Under the pieces are notes generated by a model. It searched no databases. It saw nothing but the letters and a program-made list of their open reading frames with translations, and was not told the origin of the DNA. Shown piece by piece: positions 48,247 to 56,651 of a stretch of 64,000 bases of DNA (position 1 is the stretch's first letter; each line of letters begins with the position of its first letter). Position numbers and translations under genes: made by a program. This DNA is from Lysinibacillus piscis (GTDB taxonomy: Bacteria; Bacillota; Bacilli; Bacillales_A; Planococcaceae): the NCBI RefSeq assembly GCF_026012395.1, contig NZ_BRZA01000002.1:434001-498000 (forward strand), in the 5' to 3' direction.

Positions 48247-49140
48247 ATGTTATTAGGTTCACATGTTTCGATGAGCGGCAAAGAGATGTTGCTTGCTTCA
48301 AGTAAAGAGGCGCTGTCTTATGGTGCAAACACATTTATGATTTATACAGGTGCACCTCAAAATACACGCCGCAAGCCAATCGAGGATTTGAATATTGCTA
48401 ACGGCTTACAACATATGAAAGAGCATGGCATGAGCAATATCGTCGTCCATGCACCTTATATTATTAATATTGGTAATACAGAGAAACCTGAAACATTTCG
48501 TTTAGGGGTTGATTTCTTACAGGCTGAAATTGAGCGAACAGCTGCATTAGAGGCAACGCAAATTGTGTTGCATCCTGGTGCACATGTTGGCGCGGGAGCG
48601 GATGCAGGAATCGCCAAAATTATTGAAGGTCTAAATGAAGTGTTATCACAAGACTTTCCTGTACAAATTGCGTTAGAAACAATGGCTGGCAAAGGGACAG
48701 AATGTGGGCGTTCGTTCGAGGAGCTAGCTAAAATTATCGATGGTGTCACACATAATGAGCGTTTATCAGTTTGCTTTGATACATGCCATACGCATGATGC
48801 AGGCTATAATATCGTAGAGGATTTTGATGGTGTTTTAGCAGAATTTGATCGCTTGATTGGTGTCGAGCGTATTAAGGTACTGCATATTAATGATTCTAAA
48901 AATGTCCGTGGTGCGCGTAAAGACCGTCATGAAAATATCGGTTTTGGTCATATTGGCTTTGAGGCACTGCATTATATTGTGCATCATCCACAGCTTATGG
49001 CTGTACCGAAGATTTTAGAAACGCCTTATGTAGCTTTGACAACAGATGCGAAAAGCAAATCTGCGCCATATAAAGAGGAAATTGAAATGTTGCGTAGTGG
49101 TGAATTTCAGCCAGCACGTATCGATGCATTAAGAGGATAG
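48247..49140 (+). CDS. nfo: Endonuclease IV (deoxyribonuclease IV)
   Basis: Nfo cleaves DNA at abasic sites in base-excision repair. The 297-residue TIM barrel with a trinuclear zinc centre shows [45 protein letters not shown] and [13 protein letters not shown], which supply the metal ligands. AAGGAGG precedes ATG 48247. It is co-transcribed with cshB and ends at a strong terminator. Confidence 0.97.
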   Translation: MLLGSHVSMSGKEMLLASSKEALSYGANTFMIYTGAPQNTRRKPIEDLNIANGLQHMKEHGMSNIVVHAPYIINIGNTEKPETFRLGVDFLQAEIERTAALEATQIVLHPGAHVGAGADAGIAKIIEGLNEVLSQDFPVQIALETMAGKGTECGRSFEELAKIIDGVTHNERLSVCFDTCHTHDAGYNIVEDFDGVLAEFDRLIGVERIKVLHINDSKNVRGARKDRHENIGFGHIGFEALHYIVHHPQLMAVPKILETPYVALTTDAKSKSAPYKEEIEMLRSGEFQPARIDALRG

Positions 49141-49146
49141 TAAAAG

Positions 49147-49190
49147 AAGCGATTTTCTGTTGGTGGATGAACAGAAAATTGCTTTTTTTA
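49147..49190 (+). terminator. Terminator after nfo
   Basis: AAGCGATTTTCTGTT at 49147-49161 pairs with AACAGAAAATTGCTT at 49170-49184 (one G-T pair), then seven Ts. Confidence 0.92.
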
Positions 49191-49265
49191 TATACATTAT
49201 TGTAAGAGTTAGCAGCATATTTTGATGTGAATCAGCAAATAAATACATGATGATTAATCATTTTT

Positions 49266-49835
49266 TTGAGAAGAGGGGTGTTGGAATTGGAATGTATCCA
49301 GCTGATTCCAAGTAGTCCAATTGTTCAAGCACAATTTAATGTAGTGAGTATCAATGAAAATGTCATTGGATTGTGTGAAGTGGATTTGGAAAAGGGGACA
49401 ATCAACTGTTTGCAACAGAGGGCATTTTTAGAAAATAACGATTTTAGGTATGTGAATGCTCAAAAAGCGGATGCTCCTAATAAAAAGAGCATGTATCTAG
49501 CAGAATTCGATGGTCATCATAGCCATATTGATTTTTTTAAATTGAATATAGAATCCTTTGTCCAGCACAAATTCGCAACAGTTGATTTGAAAAAATACTT
49601 TGGTGCACGTCATCTCTCTTATCGTACAGATTTAGTTTACTTAAACGAAGATTATTTTCTATTCTTTATATCTGACCTGCCTCCTGAATATGAGGGAATC
49701 CCTTTTAGTGAAGAACATTTTACATTTTTATTATCAACTACTGGCGAACATGGGACACCCTATTTTAAATACGTATTTTTAATAAATTCAATGAAGAGGG
49801 ATATGGTGGAAATGAATTGTGTGCTTTCCAAATGA
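49266..49835 (+). CDS. Hypothetical protein, first half of a probably frameshifted gene
   Basis: The 189-residue frame starts near 49266-49287, with GAGGGGTG close to a TTG at 49284 and an ATG at 49266 upstream as alternatives; I cannot decide. It encodes short beta-strand-like segments (ENVIGLCEVDLEKGTINCL, KSMYLAEFDG, EDYFLFFISDL) with no signal peptide, no membrane helix and no family I recognise. It ends at TGA 49833-49835 just where a +1 frame with a similar composition takes over, so both are probably one gene of about 360 residues. Its base composition is more AT-rich than nfo, suggesting later acquisition. Confidence 0.5.
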   Translation: MRRGVLELECIQLIPSSPIVQAQFNVVSINENVIGLCEVDLEKGTINCLQQRAFLENNDFRYVNAQKADAPNKKSMYLAEFDGHHSHIDFFKLNIESFVQHKFATVDLKKYFGARHLSYRTDLVYLNEDYFLFFISDLPPEYEGIPFSEEHFTFLLSTTGEHGTPYFKYVFLINSMKRDMVEMNCVLSK

Positions 49836-50349
49836 CGATAGTTTACGCCGATTCGATATGGCTAAAAATTTTGAATGGCAGAACGAGTCCTATGTGTTAA
49901 TAAAAACTGGTAGAATTATGGCACATGAAAAGCAAAATATATTTGTGACGATAGACAAAGAAAATCCATATTATGACCATTTGGAATCTTTTTATATCAT
50001 ATCTGTGAAAAATCTGATTAAGAATCAAAGTATGTCATGTGCAATCCCTATAGAAATTATTGATTACACCCATTGTATCGACCATATCCGAATAGATAAA
50101 GGGAAGATACAGTATATTTTAAGAAATATTGAAAATAATACAGTAGCATTGGTTAAATATACAATTGATTCAGGTGAAAAAGAGGTAATTACAGAAAAAT
50201 CTGTTATTCAAAGCTATCTAGAGTGGGAAATAGAAGATCCTTGGTATTACTCTTTAACTTGTGAGTTATTACCTACAGTAGGCACTAGTCCAATCTATAA
50301 TTTAGAGGATGGAGAATGTTCTTTACTTTTGAATTTAAAGGATATTTGA
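49819..50349 (+). CDS. Hypothetical protein, second half of a probably frameshifted gene
   Basis: This 176-residue frame opens at GTG 49819 in the +1 frame relative to the gene before and overlaps it by 17 bases. There is only a weak GGTGG site upstream. Its product (SLRRFDMAKNFEWQNESYV, YDHLESFYIISVKNLIKN, YTIDSGEKEVITEKS) has the same strand-rich, propeller-like look as the preceding half and no known family. It could be translated separately from a coupled start, but a single-base frameshift in one gene is simpler. It ends before a bidirectional terminator. Confidence 0.5.
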   Translation: MCFPNDDSLRRFDMAKNFEWQNESYVLIKTGRIMAHEKQNIFVTIDKENPYYDHLESFYIISVKNLIKNQSMSCAIPIEIIDYTHCIDHIRIDKGKIQYILRNIENNTVALVKYTIDSGEKEVITEKSVIQSYLEWEIEDPWYYSLTCELLPTVGTSPIYNLEDGECSLLLNLKDI

Positions 50350-50358
50350 ATGTGAAAC

Positions 50359-50406
50359 AAAAAGCGAGGGAATTGAGCATTTTCGTTCAATTCCCTCGCT
50401 TTTTTC
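50359..50406. terminator. Strong bidirectional terminator
   Basis: AAAAAGCGAGGGAATTGA at 50359-50376 pairs perfectly with TCAATTCCCTCGCTTTTT at 50387-50404. It separates the hypothetical gene from the convergent DUF2624 gene. Confidence 0.95.
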
Positions 50407-50415
50407 AATTAGAAG

Positions 50416-50652
50416 CTATTTCGTAAACAAAGCAATCAACTGACGAGAGCGTTTTCTTCCTAATACAGCCTCTACTTCAACGAGCACTTCTTTAGGGATG
50501 CCTAAAAAAAGCCAAGAAAATGAGAATTTTTCTAGGTGAGGACGCAATTTTCTTACTTCCGAAGTCGTAATCTCGAAGCCTTCTGTGCGTGCAATTTCAA
50601 CAATTTCTTTATCACTGCTTTGCGTTAACTGCTGTAAAAATTGAATACTCAA
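50416..50652 (-). CDS. DUF2624-family protein (YqfT position)
   Basis: The 78-residue protein has a helical layout (SIQFLQQLTQSSDKEIVEIARTEGFEITTSEVRKL ... LGIPKEVLVEVEAVLGRKRSRQL) typical of the small DUF2624 family, and lies after nfo as yqfT does in B. subtilis. The start is TTG 50652, selected by AAAGGAGGAATT nine bases upstream; an in-frame ATG at 50688 would translate that site. It is transcribed away from the zinc genes. Function is unknown. Confidence 0.75.
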   Translation of the reverse strand: MSIQFLQQLTQSSDKEIVEIARTEGFEITTSEVRKLRPHLEKFSFSWLFLGIPKEVLVEVEAVLGRKRSRQLIALFTK

Positions 50653-50670
50653 GATAATTCCTCCTTTTTC

Positions 50671-50699
50671 TTTACAAATAGCAGACATTGATTTATACT
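50671..50699 (+). promoter_or_regulatory. Sigma-A promoter of the zinc-uptake operon
   Basis: TTTACA at 50671-50676 and TATACT at 50694-50699 are separated by 17 bases. The start would lie near 50706, immediately before a Zur box. Confidence 0.75.
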
Positions 50700-50708
50700 T
50701 ACCATTTG

Positions 50709-50731
50709 TAAATCGTAATGATTTTGAATTA
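50709..50731 (+). promoter_or_regulatory. Zur box (zinc-uptake repressor operator)
   Basis: TAAATCGTAAT at 50709-50719, one base, and ATTTTGAATTA at 50721-50731 make an imperfect palindrome resembling the Bacillus Zur operator (TCGTAATNATTACGA core). It overlaps the predicted transcription start, so Zur with zinc would block initiation. Confidence 0.8.
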
Positions 50732-50749
50732 GAAAGAAGCGAAAATACT

Positions 50750-51496
50750 ATGCAGAAACCATTAATTGATATTCAAAACGTGTCATTTCAATATGACTAT
50801 ACACAAGTATTGAAAAATATTTCTTTTCGTGTAGAAGAAGGTGACTTTTTAGCATTGCTTGGTCCAAATGGCTCAGGCAAATCTACTTTATTGAAAATTA
50901 TTTTAGGCTTATTAAAGCCGATGTCTGGAGAAATTAAACTCTTTGGTGAGCCCAGTGCCACATTTAAGCATCGTGAATGGATTGGCTATGTGTCACAAAA
51001 ATCCAATGCGTTCAATTCAGGCTTTCCAGCAACTGTTCAAGAAGTAGTGAAAAGTGGCTTGACGAAAAAGATAGGGCTATGGAAGCGACCTGGACGAGAT
51101 GCAAAGGAAAAGGTGTACCAAGCATTACAAGCCGTTGGAATGGAGAAGTTTATCCATCGCAATATTGGTGAATTATCAGGTGGGCAGCAGCAGCGCGTCT
51201 TTATTGCAAGAGCTTTAGTTAGTGAGCCTAAACTACTTATTTTAGATGAGCCAACCGTGGGGATTGACCATGAGAATGTGCAGTCCTTTTATGATATGCT
51301 CGTAACACTCAATCGGGAACAGGGCATTACGATGATGCTTGTGACGCACGATGTGGATATCGTATCAGATCGTATTAGTCATGTTGCCTGTCTCAATCAA
51401 ACGATTCATTTTCATGGTTATAAAGGTGATTTTGATACAATTTCACAAAATACGCTCGATGCGTGGTATGGTCATGCAGTGAGAAAAATTCACTAG
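50750..51496 (+). CDS. znuC: Zinc ABC transporter ATP-binding protein
   Basis: The 248-residue ABC ATPase energises metal uptake. It has Walker A GPNGSGKST (about 39-47), the Q-loop YVSQKSN, signature LSGGQQQRVFIA and Walker B LLILDEPTVGID, and matches ZnuC/AdcC proteins. The ribosome site before ATG 50750 is weak (AAGAAGCG). It is the first gene of a znuC-znuB-zur operon under a Zur box. No substrate-binding lipoprotein gene (znuA) lies in the operon, so that part must be encoded elsewhere. Confidence 0.94.
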   Translation: MQKPLIDIQNVSFQYDYTQVLKNISFRVEEGDFLALLGPNGSGKSTLLKIILGLLKPMSGEIKLFGEPSATFKHREWIGYVSQKSNAFNSGFPATVQEVVKSGLTKKIGLWKRPGRDAKEKVYQALQAVGMEKFIHRNIGELSGGQQQRVFIARALVSEPKLLILDEPTVGIDHENVQSFYDMLVTLNREQGITMMLVTHDVDIVSDRISHVACLNQTIHFHGYKGDFDTISQNTLDAWYGHAVRKIH

Positions 51497-51510
51497 AAGG
51501 AGAAGGCACA

Positions 51511-52374
51511 ATGCTTGAAGCAATTTTACATTATGAATTTTTACAAAATGCCTTTTTCTCTGGGCTATTAATTGGCATATTAGCACCATTATTAGGCGTT
51601 TTTATCGTTGTACGTCGCTTGTCACTTATTGCAGATGCTCTATCACATGTGACGCTAGCGGGTATTGCGGGCAGTTTATATATCAGTCAGTCAGTCACAG
51701 CACTAGCGATGCTCAATCCGATTTATTTAGGGATTGTGGCTTCTGTCAGCGGTTCTATTTTAATAGAGCGCTTAAGACGTTTGTATAAGCACTATGAGGA
51801 GCTAGCTATCCCAATTATCATGTCGGGTGGTATTGGTATTAGTGCTATTTTTATTTCCCTTGCAAGCGGCTTTAGCACGGATTTAATGAGTTATTTATTT
51901 GGCTCTGTTTCCGCTGTATCTCGTCAAGATTTATGGGTTGTTATAGGGATTGCGCTCGTAGTTGTACTATTTCTTTGGCTATTTTTTAAAGAACTATTTG
52001 TCTTGTCATTTGATGAGGAATATGCGAAAGCAAGCGGTCTACCAGCACAATGGATTCATCTATTATTTATGGTGGTAACAGCGCTTGTGATTGCGGCAAG
52101 TATGCGTATTGTCGGCATTTTACTCGTATCTTCATTGATGACATTACCAGTAGCAGCAGCAATGCGATTGGCAAAAGGATTTACGCAAACCATTATTTTT
52201 GCGATTCTTTTTGGTGAATTAGCTGTCCTCGTGGGGTTAGTCAGTGCATTTTATTTAGATTTAGCACCAGGAGGAACCATTGTGGTGACATCTATTGTCA
52301 TTTTATTATTGGTCATTATAGGAAAGAAAATAGCTTTGCGTATGGCTAGTAGACAAAAGGAGGGTATATCATGA
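51511..52374 (+). CDS. znuB: Zinc ABC transporter permease
   Basis: The 287-residue integral membrane protein of the ABC-3 family has about eight to nine helices and family landmarks such as SLIADALSHVTLAGIAG and ASMRIVGILLVSSLMTLPVAAA. It forms the zinc channel with ZnuC. AAGGAG selects ATG 51511, 14 bases after the znuC stop. Its TGA overlaps the zur ATG (ATGA), so all three are translated in series. Confidence 0.94.
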   Translation: MLEAILHYEFLQNAFFSGLLIGILAPLLGVFIVVRRLSLIADALSHVTLAGIAGSLYISQSVTALAMLNPIYLGIVASVSGSILIERLRRLYKHYEELAIPIIMSGGIGISAIFISLASGFSTDLMSYLFGSVSAVSRQDLWVVIGIALVVVLFLWLFFKELFVLSFDEEYAKASGLPAQWIHLLFMVVTALVIAASMRIVGILLVSSLMTLPVAAAMRLAKGFTQTIIFAILFGELAVLVGLVSAFYLDLAPGGTIVVTSIVILLLVIIGKKIALRMASRQKEGIS

Positions 52375-52781
52375 ATGTGTCACGAGCTTGGGAAATATTG
52401 AAGGAGCACGGCTATAAAAAGACAGATAAGCGTGTATTACTATTAGATATGTTTGCGGCAACAGATAAATATTTAACAGCCCGCGATTTATTGGTCGTTT
52501 TGAAAAAGGATTTTCCAGGAATGAGCTTTGATACGATTTATCGAAATTTAGCTACATTCGTCCAATTAGGTATATTAGAAGAAACAGAGCTATCCGGTGA
52601 GCGCAATTTCCGTATGCAATGTGAATCAACGCAGCATCATCACCATTTTATTTGTTTAGTTTGCGGCAATGTAAAAGAATTGCATCTTTGTCCAATGGAA
52701 ATGTTGGATGAGAAGCTTCCTAACTATGAAATTGAGGGACATAAGTTTGAGATTTATGGAAAATGCCCAAGTTGTCAATAA
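52371..52781 (+). CDS. zur: Zinc-dependent Fur-family repressor Zur
   Basis: The 136-residue regulator has a winged helix (about 10-75, MSFDTIYRNLATFVQLG) and a dimerisation domain with the structural zinc pairs CLVCG and CPSCQ and the histidine-rich QHHHHFIC segment. As in other Zur proteins it represses uptake genes when zinc is replete; the Zur box at 50709 makes the operon autoregulated. AGGAGGG precedes ATG 52371, which overlaps the znuB stop. It ends at a terminator. Confidence 0.93.
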   Translation: MNVSRAWEILKEHGYKKTDKRVLLLDMFAATDKYLTARDLLVVLKKDFPGMSFDTIYRNLATFVQLGILEETELSGERNFRMQCESTQHHHHFICLVCGNVKELHLCPMEMLDEKLPNYEIEGHKFEIYGKCPSCQ

Positions 52782-52784
52782 TGA

Positions 52785-52820
52785 AAAGGAGAGAGCCCAT
52801 TACTAGAGCTCTCTCCTTTA
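52785..52820. terminator. Bidirectional terminator between zur and the cysteine-rich gene
   Basis: AAAGGAGAGAGC at 52785-52796 pairs with GCTCTCTCCTTT at 52808-52819 between convergent genes. The T runs are short on both sides. Confidence 0.8.
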
Positions 52821-52823
52821 TGA

Positions 52824-53135
52824 TTAAGCCGCTTTACGGATTGCATCAATTTTGTTGCAGTCAATAATAAGCGGTGTTGTACTACCAGCTTCAAGGAACG
52901 AAGCACAGCAATTTTTATTGTTAAAGCCGATGAATGTAACACCAAGGAATGTGCTACCATTTGATAAGAACAAGTCTAGTACTGTAGGGACAGCTAATTG
53001 GTGTAATTGTGCACAAATACAGCTTTTACAGCGAATATTCAGCTTAGGTGCAGATGGGCAATTTGGCTTTGTCGGATTTTGTTTTTTACAACATGCCCCG
53101 TTCATATAAGATGTGTAACGTTGATCTTCAATCAT
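52824..53135 (-). CDS. Cysteine-rich small protein, possible spore-coat component
   Basis: The 103-residue product has ten or so cysteines (MNGACCKKQN, KPNCPSAP, RCKSCICAQL, NKNCCASFLE, IIDCNKI) and an aromatic/glycine segment GSTFLGVTFIGFN. The arrangement, with a CxC centre and FLG...CC ending, weakly recalls CotY/CotZ-type coat proteins but is much shorter, so the family is not certain. GGGGAGG precedes ATG 53135, and CATATATTA at 53196-53188 on the minus strand fits a sigma-K -10 (CATANNNTA) without a clear -35. It lies between the zinc genes and serC. Confidence 0.75.
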   Translation of the reverse strand: MIEDQRYTSYMNGACCKKQNPTKPNCPSAPKLNIRCKSCICAQLHQLAVPTVLDLFLSNGSTFLGVTFIGFNNKNCCASFLEAGSTTPLIIDCNKIDAIRKAA

Positions 53136-53187
53136 GTAAATACCTCCCCTCGTGTACCTATTTATAAAGGAAACCCTTTACATGATT

Positions 53188-53196
53188 TAATATATG
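53188..53196 (-). promoter_or_regulatory. Possible sigma-K -10 of the cysteine-rich gene
   Basis: CATATATTA on the minus strand agrees with CATANNNTA. The expected -35 (MACM) at 16-17 bases is not present, so this is a weak call. Confidence 0.35.
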
Positions 53197-53237
53197 ATAG
53201 AGAAAAGAAAGAACTTAGTAATCTGTCTAGTAGGCAC

Positions 53238-53277
53238 ATAAAAAAAGTGGATGATAGAAAATAGCATCATCCACTTT
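53238..53277 (-). terminator. Terminator of serC
   Basis: AAAGTGGATGAT and ATCATCCACTTT (53244-53277) form a perfect 12-bp stem, followed on the minus strand by a T run. It is ten bases after the serC stop. Confidence 0.93.
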
Positions 53278-53286
53278 GTGTATTCG

Positions 53287-54375
53287 TTATTGATGTTTTT
53301 GTTGGAATGTTATCATAAAATCACGTAAGGCAACACAAGCCTCTAATGGAACCGCATTATAAGTGGAAGCACGACAGCCACCAACAGAACGATGACCATC
53401 GAGTCCAACGAAACCTGCAGCTTTTGCTTCAGCAAGGAATTGCTTTTCAAGTGCTTCATCTGCGACACGGAATGTAATGTTCATCAGTGAACGACTTTCA
53501 GGTGTAGCATGTCCATAGTAGAAACCATTACTGTTATCAATCGCATCATAAATGACCTTCGCTTTTTCCTCATTACGCTTGGCAATTTCAGCCACACCAC
53601 CTTGTGACTCTACCCATTTCAATACCTCACCCAGCATATAAATACCAAATGTTGGTGGTGTATTGTAGAGGGAGTTACTATCTGCATGTGTTGAGTATTT
53701 TAACATCGTAGGAATGTTAGTATTCGCTTTTTCGAGTAAATCTTTGCGAATAATCACAACCGTTACACCTGATGGGCCAAGATTTTTTTGAGCCCCAGCA
53801 TAAATGAGTGCAAACTGACGAACGTCGATAGGCTTTGATAAAATATCGCTCGACATATCGGCGATTAATGGCACCTCACCTGTATTCGGGAATTCCTGCC
53901 ATTGTGTACCGTAAATCGTGTTATTAGAAGTGATATGAACATAGGCATCTTGTTCATGGAATTGGATGTCTGTTAAGTTAGGGATGTTCCGGTACTGATT
54001 ATCTTTGGAGCTTGTGGCTATAATAGGAGTGCCAAACAATTTAGCTTCCTCGAATGCTTTTTCTGACCATACACCTGAGAGTACATAGCTAGCTTGTTGG
54101 TCTGCTTGTAAGAAATTCATAGGAATCATGGCAAATTGTAAGCTAGCGCCACCTTGTAGGAATAATACCTCATAGTTTTCAGGAATCGCATATAGTTGCT
54201 TTAATCGTGTAATCGCTTCATTATGGACAGCCTCAAAAATAGCGCCACGATGGCTCATTTCCATAATCGACATACCTGAATTTTGAAAGTTAAGGAATTG
54301 TTGCTCCGCTTGTTGTAATACTTCTAATGGTAGTGCGGATGGACCTGCGTTGAAATTGTATGCTCGTTGCGTCAA
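53287..54375 (-). CDS. serC: Phosphoserine aminotransferase
   Basis: SerC makes 3-phosphoserine in serine biosynthesis and takes part in pyridoxal phosphate supply in some bacteria. The 362-residue fold type I enzyme begins YNFNAGPSALPLEVL and has the PLP lysine in YAGAQKNLGPSGV (about 190-202) and the GGxRASxYNAV-type end GGCRASTYNAVP. The start is TTG 54375, chosen because AAGGAG lies nine bases upstream. It is a single gene, transcribed away from the polysaccharide operon; serA and serB are not nearby. Confidence 0.95.
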   Translation of the reverse strand: MTQRAYNFNAGPSALPLEVLQQAEQQFLNFQNSGMSIMEMSHRGAIFEAVHNEAITRLKQLYAIPENYEVLFLQGGASLQFAMIPMNFLQADQQASYVLSGVWSEKAFEEAKLFGTPIIATSSKDNQYRNIPNLTDIQFHEQDAYVHITSNNTIYGTQWQEFPNTGEVPLIADMSSDILSKPIDVRQFALIYAGAQKNLGPSGVTVVIIRKDLLEKANTNIPTMLKYSTHADSNSLYNTPPTFGIYMLGEVLKWVESQGGVAEIAKRNEEKAKVIYDAIDNSNGFYYGHATPESRSLMNITFRVADEALEKQFLAEAKAAGFVGLDGHRSVGGCRASTYNAVPLEACVALRDFMITFQQKHQ

Positions 54376-54702
54376 AGTCGTACACTCCTTCTATCATTTT
54401 GAATCATGCGAAATATAACATGTGATAAAAGCACTTTACTGGATTATAGTGTGAAATTCAAGAGAAAAAAGAAAATTCGCTCTATTTAAGTGAATTTATA
54501 GCAAGTTCGCATATAAATCATGCATAAATAAGCGGCTATATTTTTGTAAAGGAAAAATAGTAGAATAGAAATAATATAGCTATATTTTATTATAAAAAGC
54601 AAAAAAATATCACTTTTATTTATTTGAAAAGGTATTTAGATTTACGTTTTATAAAATCATTTTGAATAAAAATAATTGATAGATACTTTATTCATATATT
54701 TG
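54376..54702. other. AT-rich divergent gap between serC and the polysaccharide operon
   Basis: About 330 bases that are strongly AT-rich, without a gene, hairpin or riboswitch I can identify. The left side must hold the minus-strand serC promoter, which I could not define. Confidence 0.4.
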
Positions 54703-54731
54703 TTCAGAATTTGTATAGTAAATGGTATTAT
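54703..54731 (+). promoter_or_regulatory. Candidate promoter of the ydaJ-like polysaccharide operon
   Basis: TTCAGA at 54703-54708, 17 bases, then TATTAT at 54726-54731, the latter preceded by TGG as an extended -10. A TATAAT overlaps at 54729. The start would be about 30 bases before the first gene. Confidence 0.5.
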
Positions 54732-54766
54732 AATAAGAAATACGAATGAGAGTAGGAAAAATAGTG

Positions 54767-55819
54767 ATGAAGAAATCTATTTTTATTGTCGTGATGGTGT
54801 GTTTGTTAGTTGGCTGCTCCAAGCAAGAAGCATTGTCACAAAAAAAGCCACTTTCATCGACAGAACAATTTGTCATTCAAGAATTAATGAATGACCAAGG
54901 TTTACTAGCCACAGATTTAACGGAGCAGAATGACTTATATTTATCGGAATCGGTGGGCTTATGGTTAGACTATTTGCTTGAAAAGGATGACCAAGGACGT
55001 TTTGATGAGCAAGTATCTGTACTAGAAGACCATTTTCTGCAAAAAAACTTTATTGTTTGGCAAATTGATGGACAACAAGCAGCAACTGTGAACGCACTTA
55101 TTGATGATTTACGAATTATTCAAGCATTGTTTGTAGCAGGAGATAAATGGAACGAGCCTTCTTATACAAAATTAGCAACAAAAATCGGGAAAAACTTAGC
55201 GAAATATGGCATGAAAGACGATGTATTTGTTGATTTTGTAGATGTAATATCACACGATAAAGCTTCAGTATTAACAATGTGCTATATTATGCCGATAGCA
55301 TTAAAGAACCTGCAAAGCCATCAGCTTATCTCAAAAAAACAACTCAATAAGCAGCTGACGATTTTAAGAAATGCACCATTACAAAAGGGGTATTTTCCGA
55401 AATATTATGATGTGCAATCGAAAAAATATGTATTTGACAAAGAACTACATATGATTGATCAATTATACACAGCGTATCATATGAGCACATTAGATAGAGA
55501 AACGACTGTTTTTAGAAAATGGCTATTGCAACATTACCGTCGAGATGGCAAATTATATGGTCGTTATGATGCTAACACAGATCAACCAGCCGTGGATTAT
55601 GAATCACCAGCCGTGTATGCAATGGCGGCTCGCTATATGCTGGCGATTGGTGAAAGAAACTTGGCGGAGCAGTTTTTGCAAAAAATGGAGACACTGAGAG
55701 TCAATAAAGGCACAGGCTATGTAGATAAACAAACACAGGCAACACATATTTTTGATAATTTACTACCATTATTGGCAGAAAGAGAGGTAAAGAATGCGGA
55801 AAGCGATGAATTGGAATAA
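54767..55819 (+). CDS. ydaJ: Lipoprotein of the exopolysaccharide operon (YdaJ-like, GH8-type)
   Basis: The 350-residue product has a lipoprotein signal (lipobox LVGC, Cys17) and then a helical all-alpha domain with a glycoside hydrolase family 8-like look: FIVWQIDGQQAA, LRIIQALFVAGD, GYFPKYYD and WLLQHYRRDGKLYGRYD. It matches B. subtilis YdaJ in size and place at the head of ydaJKLMN. It could trim or process the polymer outside the membrane. ATG 54767 was chosen over 54746 because the lipoprotein signal starts there; the ribosome site is weak. It overlaps the next gene by 26 bases. Confidence 0.82.
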   Translation: MKKSIFIVVMVCLLVGCSKQEALSQKKPLSSTEQFVIQELMNDQGLLATDLTEQNDLYLSESVGLWLDYLLEKDDQGRFDEQVSVLEDHFLQKNFIVWQIDGQQAATVNALIDDLRIIQALFVAGDKWNEPSYTKLATKIGKNLAKYGMKDDVFVDFVDVISHDKASVLTMCYIMPIALKNLQSHQLISKKQLNKQLTILRNAPLQKGYFPKYYDVQSKKYVFDKELHMIDQLYTAYHMSTLDRETTVFRKWLLQHYRRDGKLYGRYDANTDQPAVDYESPAVYAMAARYMLAIGERNLAEQFLQKMETLRVNKGTGYVDKQTQATHIFDNLLPLLAEREVKNAESDELE

Positions 55820-56651
55820 GTCAATATTGATTTATGGTATTGTCTTATTGCTACTACTACAATGTGCTAGTTATTTTTTATTGCATCAAGATACGGACAG
55901 TTTGTTATTACATCTTTTTTTAATTCTGCTTATTCTACTCACGCTATGGCGCGGGACGGTTTTTGGTCTTATTAGTAGCTTGCTCTTCATCTTTGTCAGT
56001 GGCTCCATGCTGCTCTATATTAGTTTTGTTGGGAGTATTGCTTATTTTAATGTTACATTGCCAATGAATGTATTTTTCATATATGGTGTAGCACTGCTGT
56101 TAAATATTTTATGCGCAGGAAAGGTACATGAACTATTGGTTGAACAGGCACGTTATATTCATCTGTTACAGCAAGATATTCAAAATTACGTGGCAATTGA
56201 TGTAGAAACAGGCTTTGAAAATGAAGCGCGTATGCGTATTAGTGTGAATGAAGAAATGCGTAGAGCTGATCGACATAAACATACTTTTGTTTTTATTGCT
56301 TTAAAAATTGAAAATTATGAGCAATTTCAAACATTATATGGTATCAAAGAAGCTCATTTTTTATGGCAGCAGCTAGCACAGCGCATACAAGAAACAGTCA
56401 GACAAACAGATAAAAAATATCGCTTCCGTGACAATTATGTCGGCTTACTATTGATTGATACGACAGAAGAATATATCGGCATCATTTATGATAAATTAGA
56501 CCAAGCTTTACGCAATCATCAACTTTTAAATGAAAAATGGGTAACCTTAAATTATAAAACAAGCTATTTTACGTATCAGCCATTAATGAATGAAACATTT
56601 GATGAATTATTAGTGGAGTTAGAAAGGGAGATGAAAACAAGTGAACTATAA
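55794..56651 (+). CDS. ydaK: Degenerate GGDEF membrane receptor for c-di-GMP (YdaK-like)
   Basis: The 285-residue protein has about four N-terminal membrane helices (about 11-110) and a cytoplasmic GGDEF-fold domain (about 130-280). The catalytic motif is lost: the GGDEF position, residues 212-216, reads RDNYV. The inhibitory site RxxD is intact as RQTD at 203-206, exactly five residues before it, so the domain should bind c-di-GMP without making it. This equals B. subtilis YdaK, known to bind c-di-GMP. AGAGAGG selects ATG 55794. It overlaps both neighbours, indicating tight coupling. Confidence 0.9.
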   Translation: MRKAMNWNKSILIYGIVLLLLLQCASYFLLHQDTDSLLLHLFLILLILLTLWRGTVFGLISSLLFIFVSGSMLLYISFVGSIAYFNVTLPMNVFFIYGVALLLNILCAGKVHELLVEQARYIHLLQQDIQNYVAIDVETGFENEARMRISVNEEMRRADRHKHTFVFIALKIENYEQFQTLYGIKEAHFLWQQLAQRIQETVRQTDKKYRFRDNYVGLLLIDTTEEYIGIIYDKLDQALRNHQLLNEKWVTLNYKTSYFTYQPLMNETFDELLVELEREMKTSEL

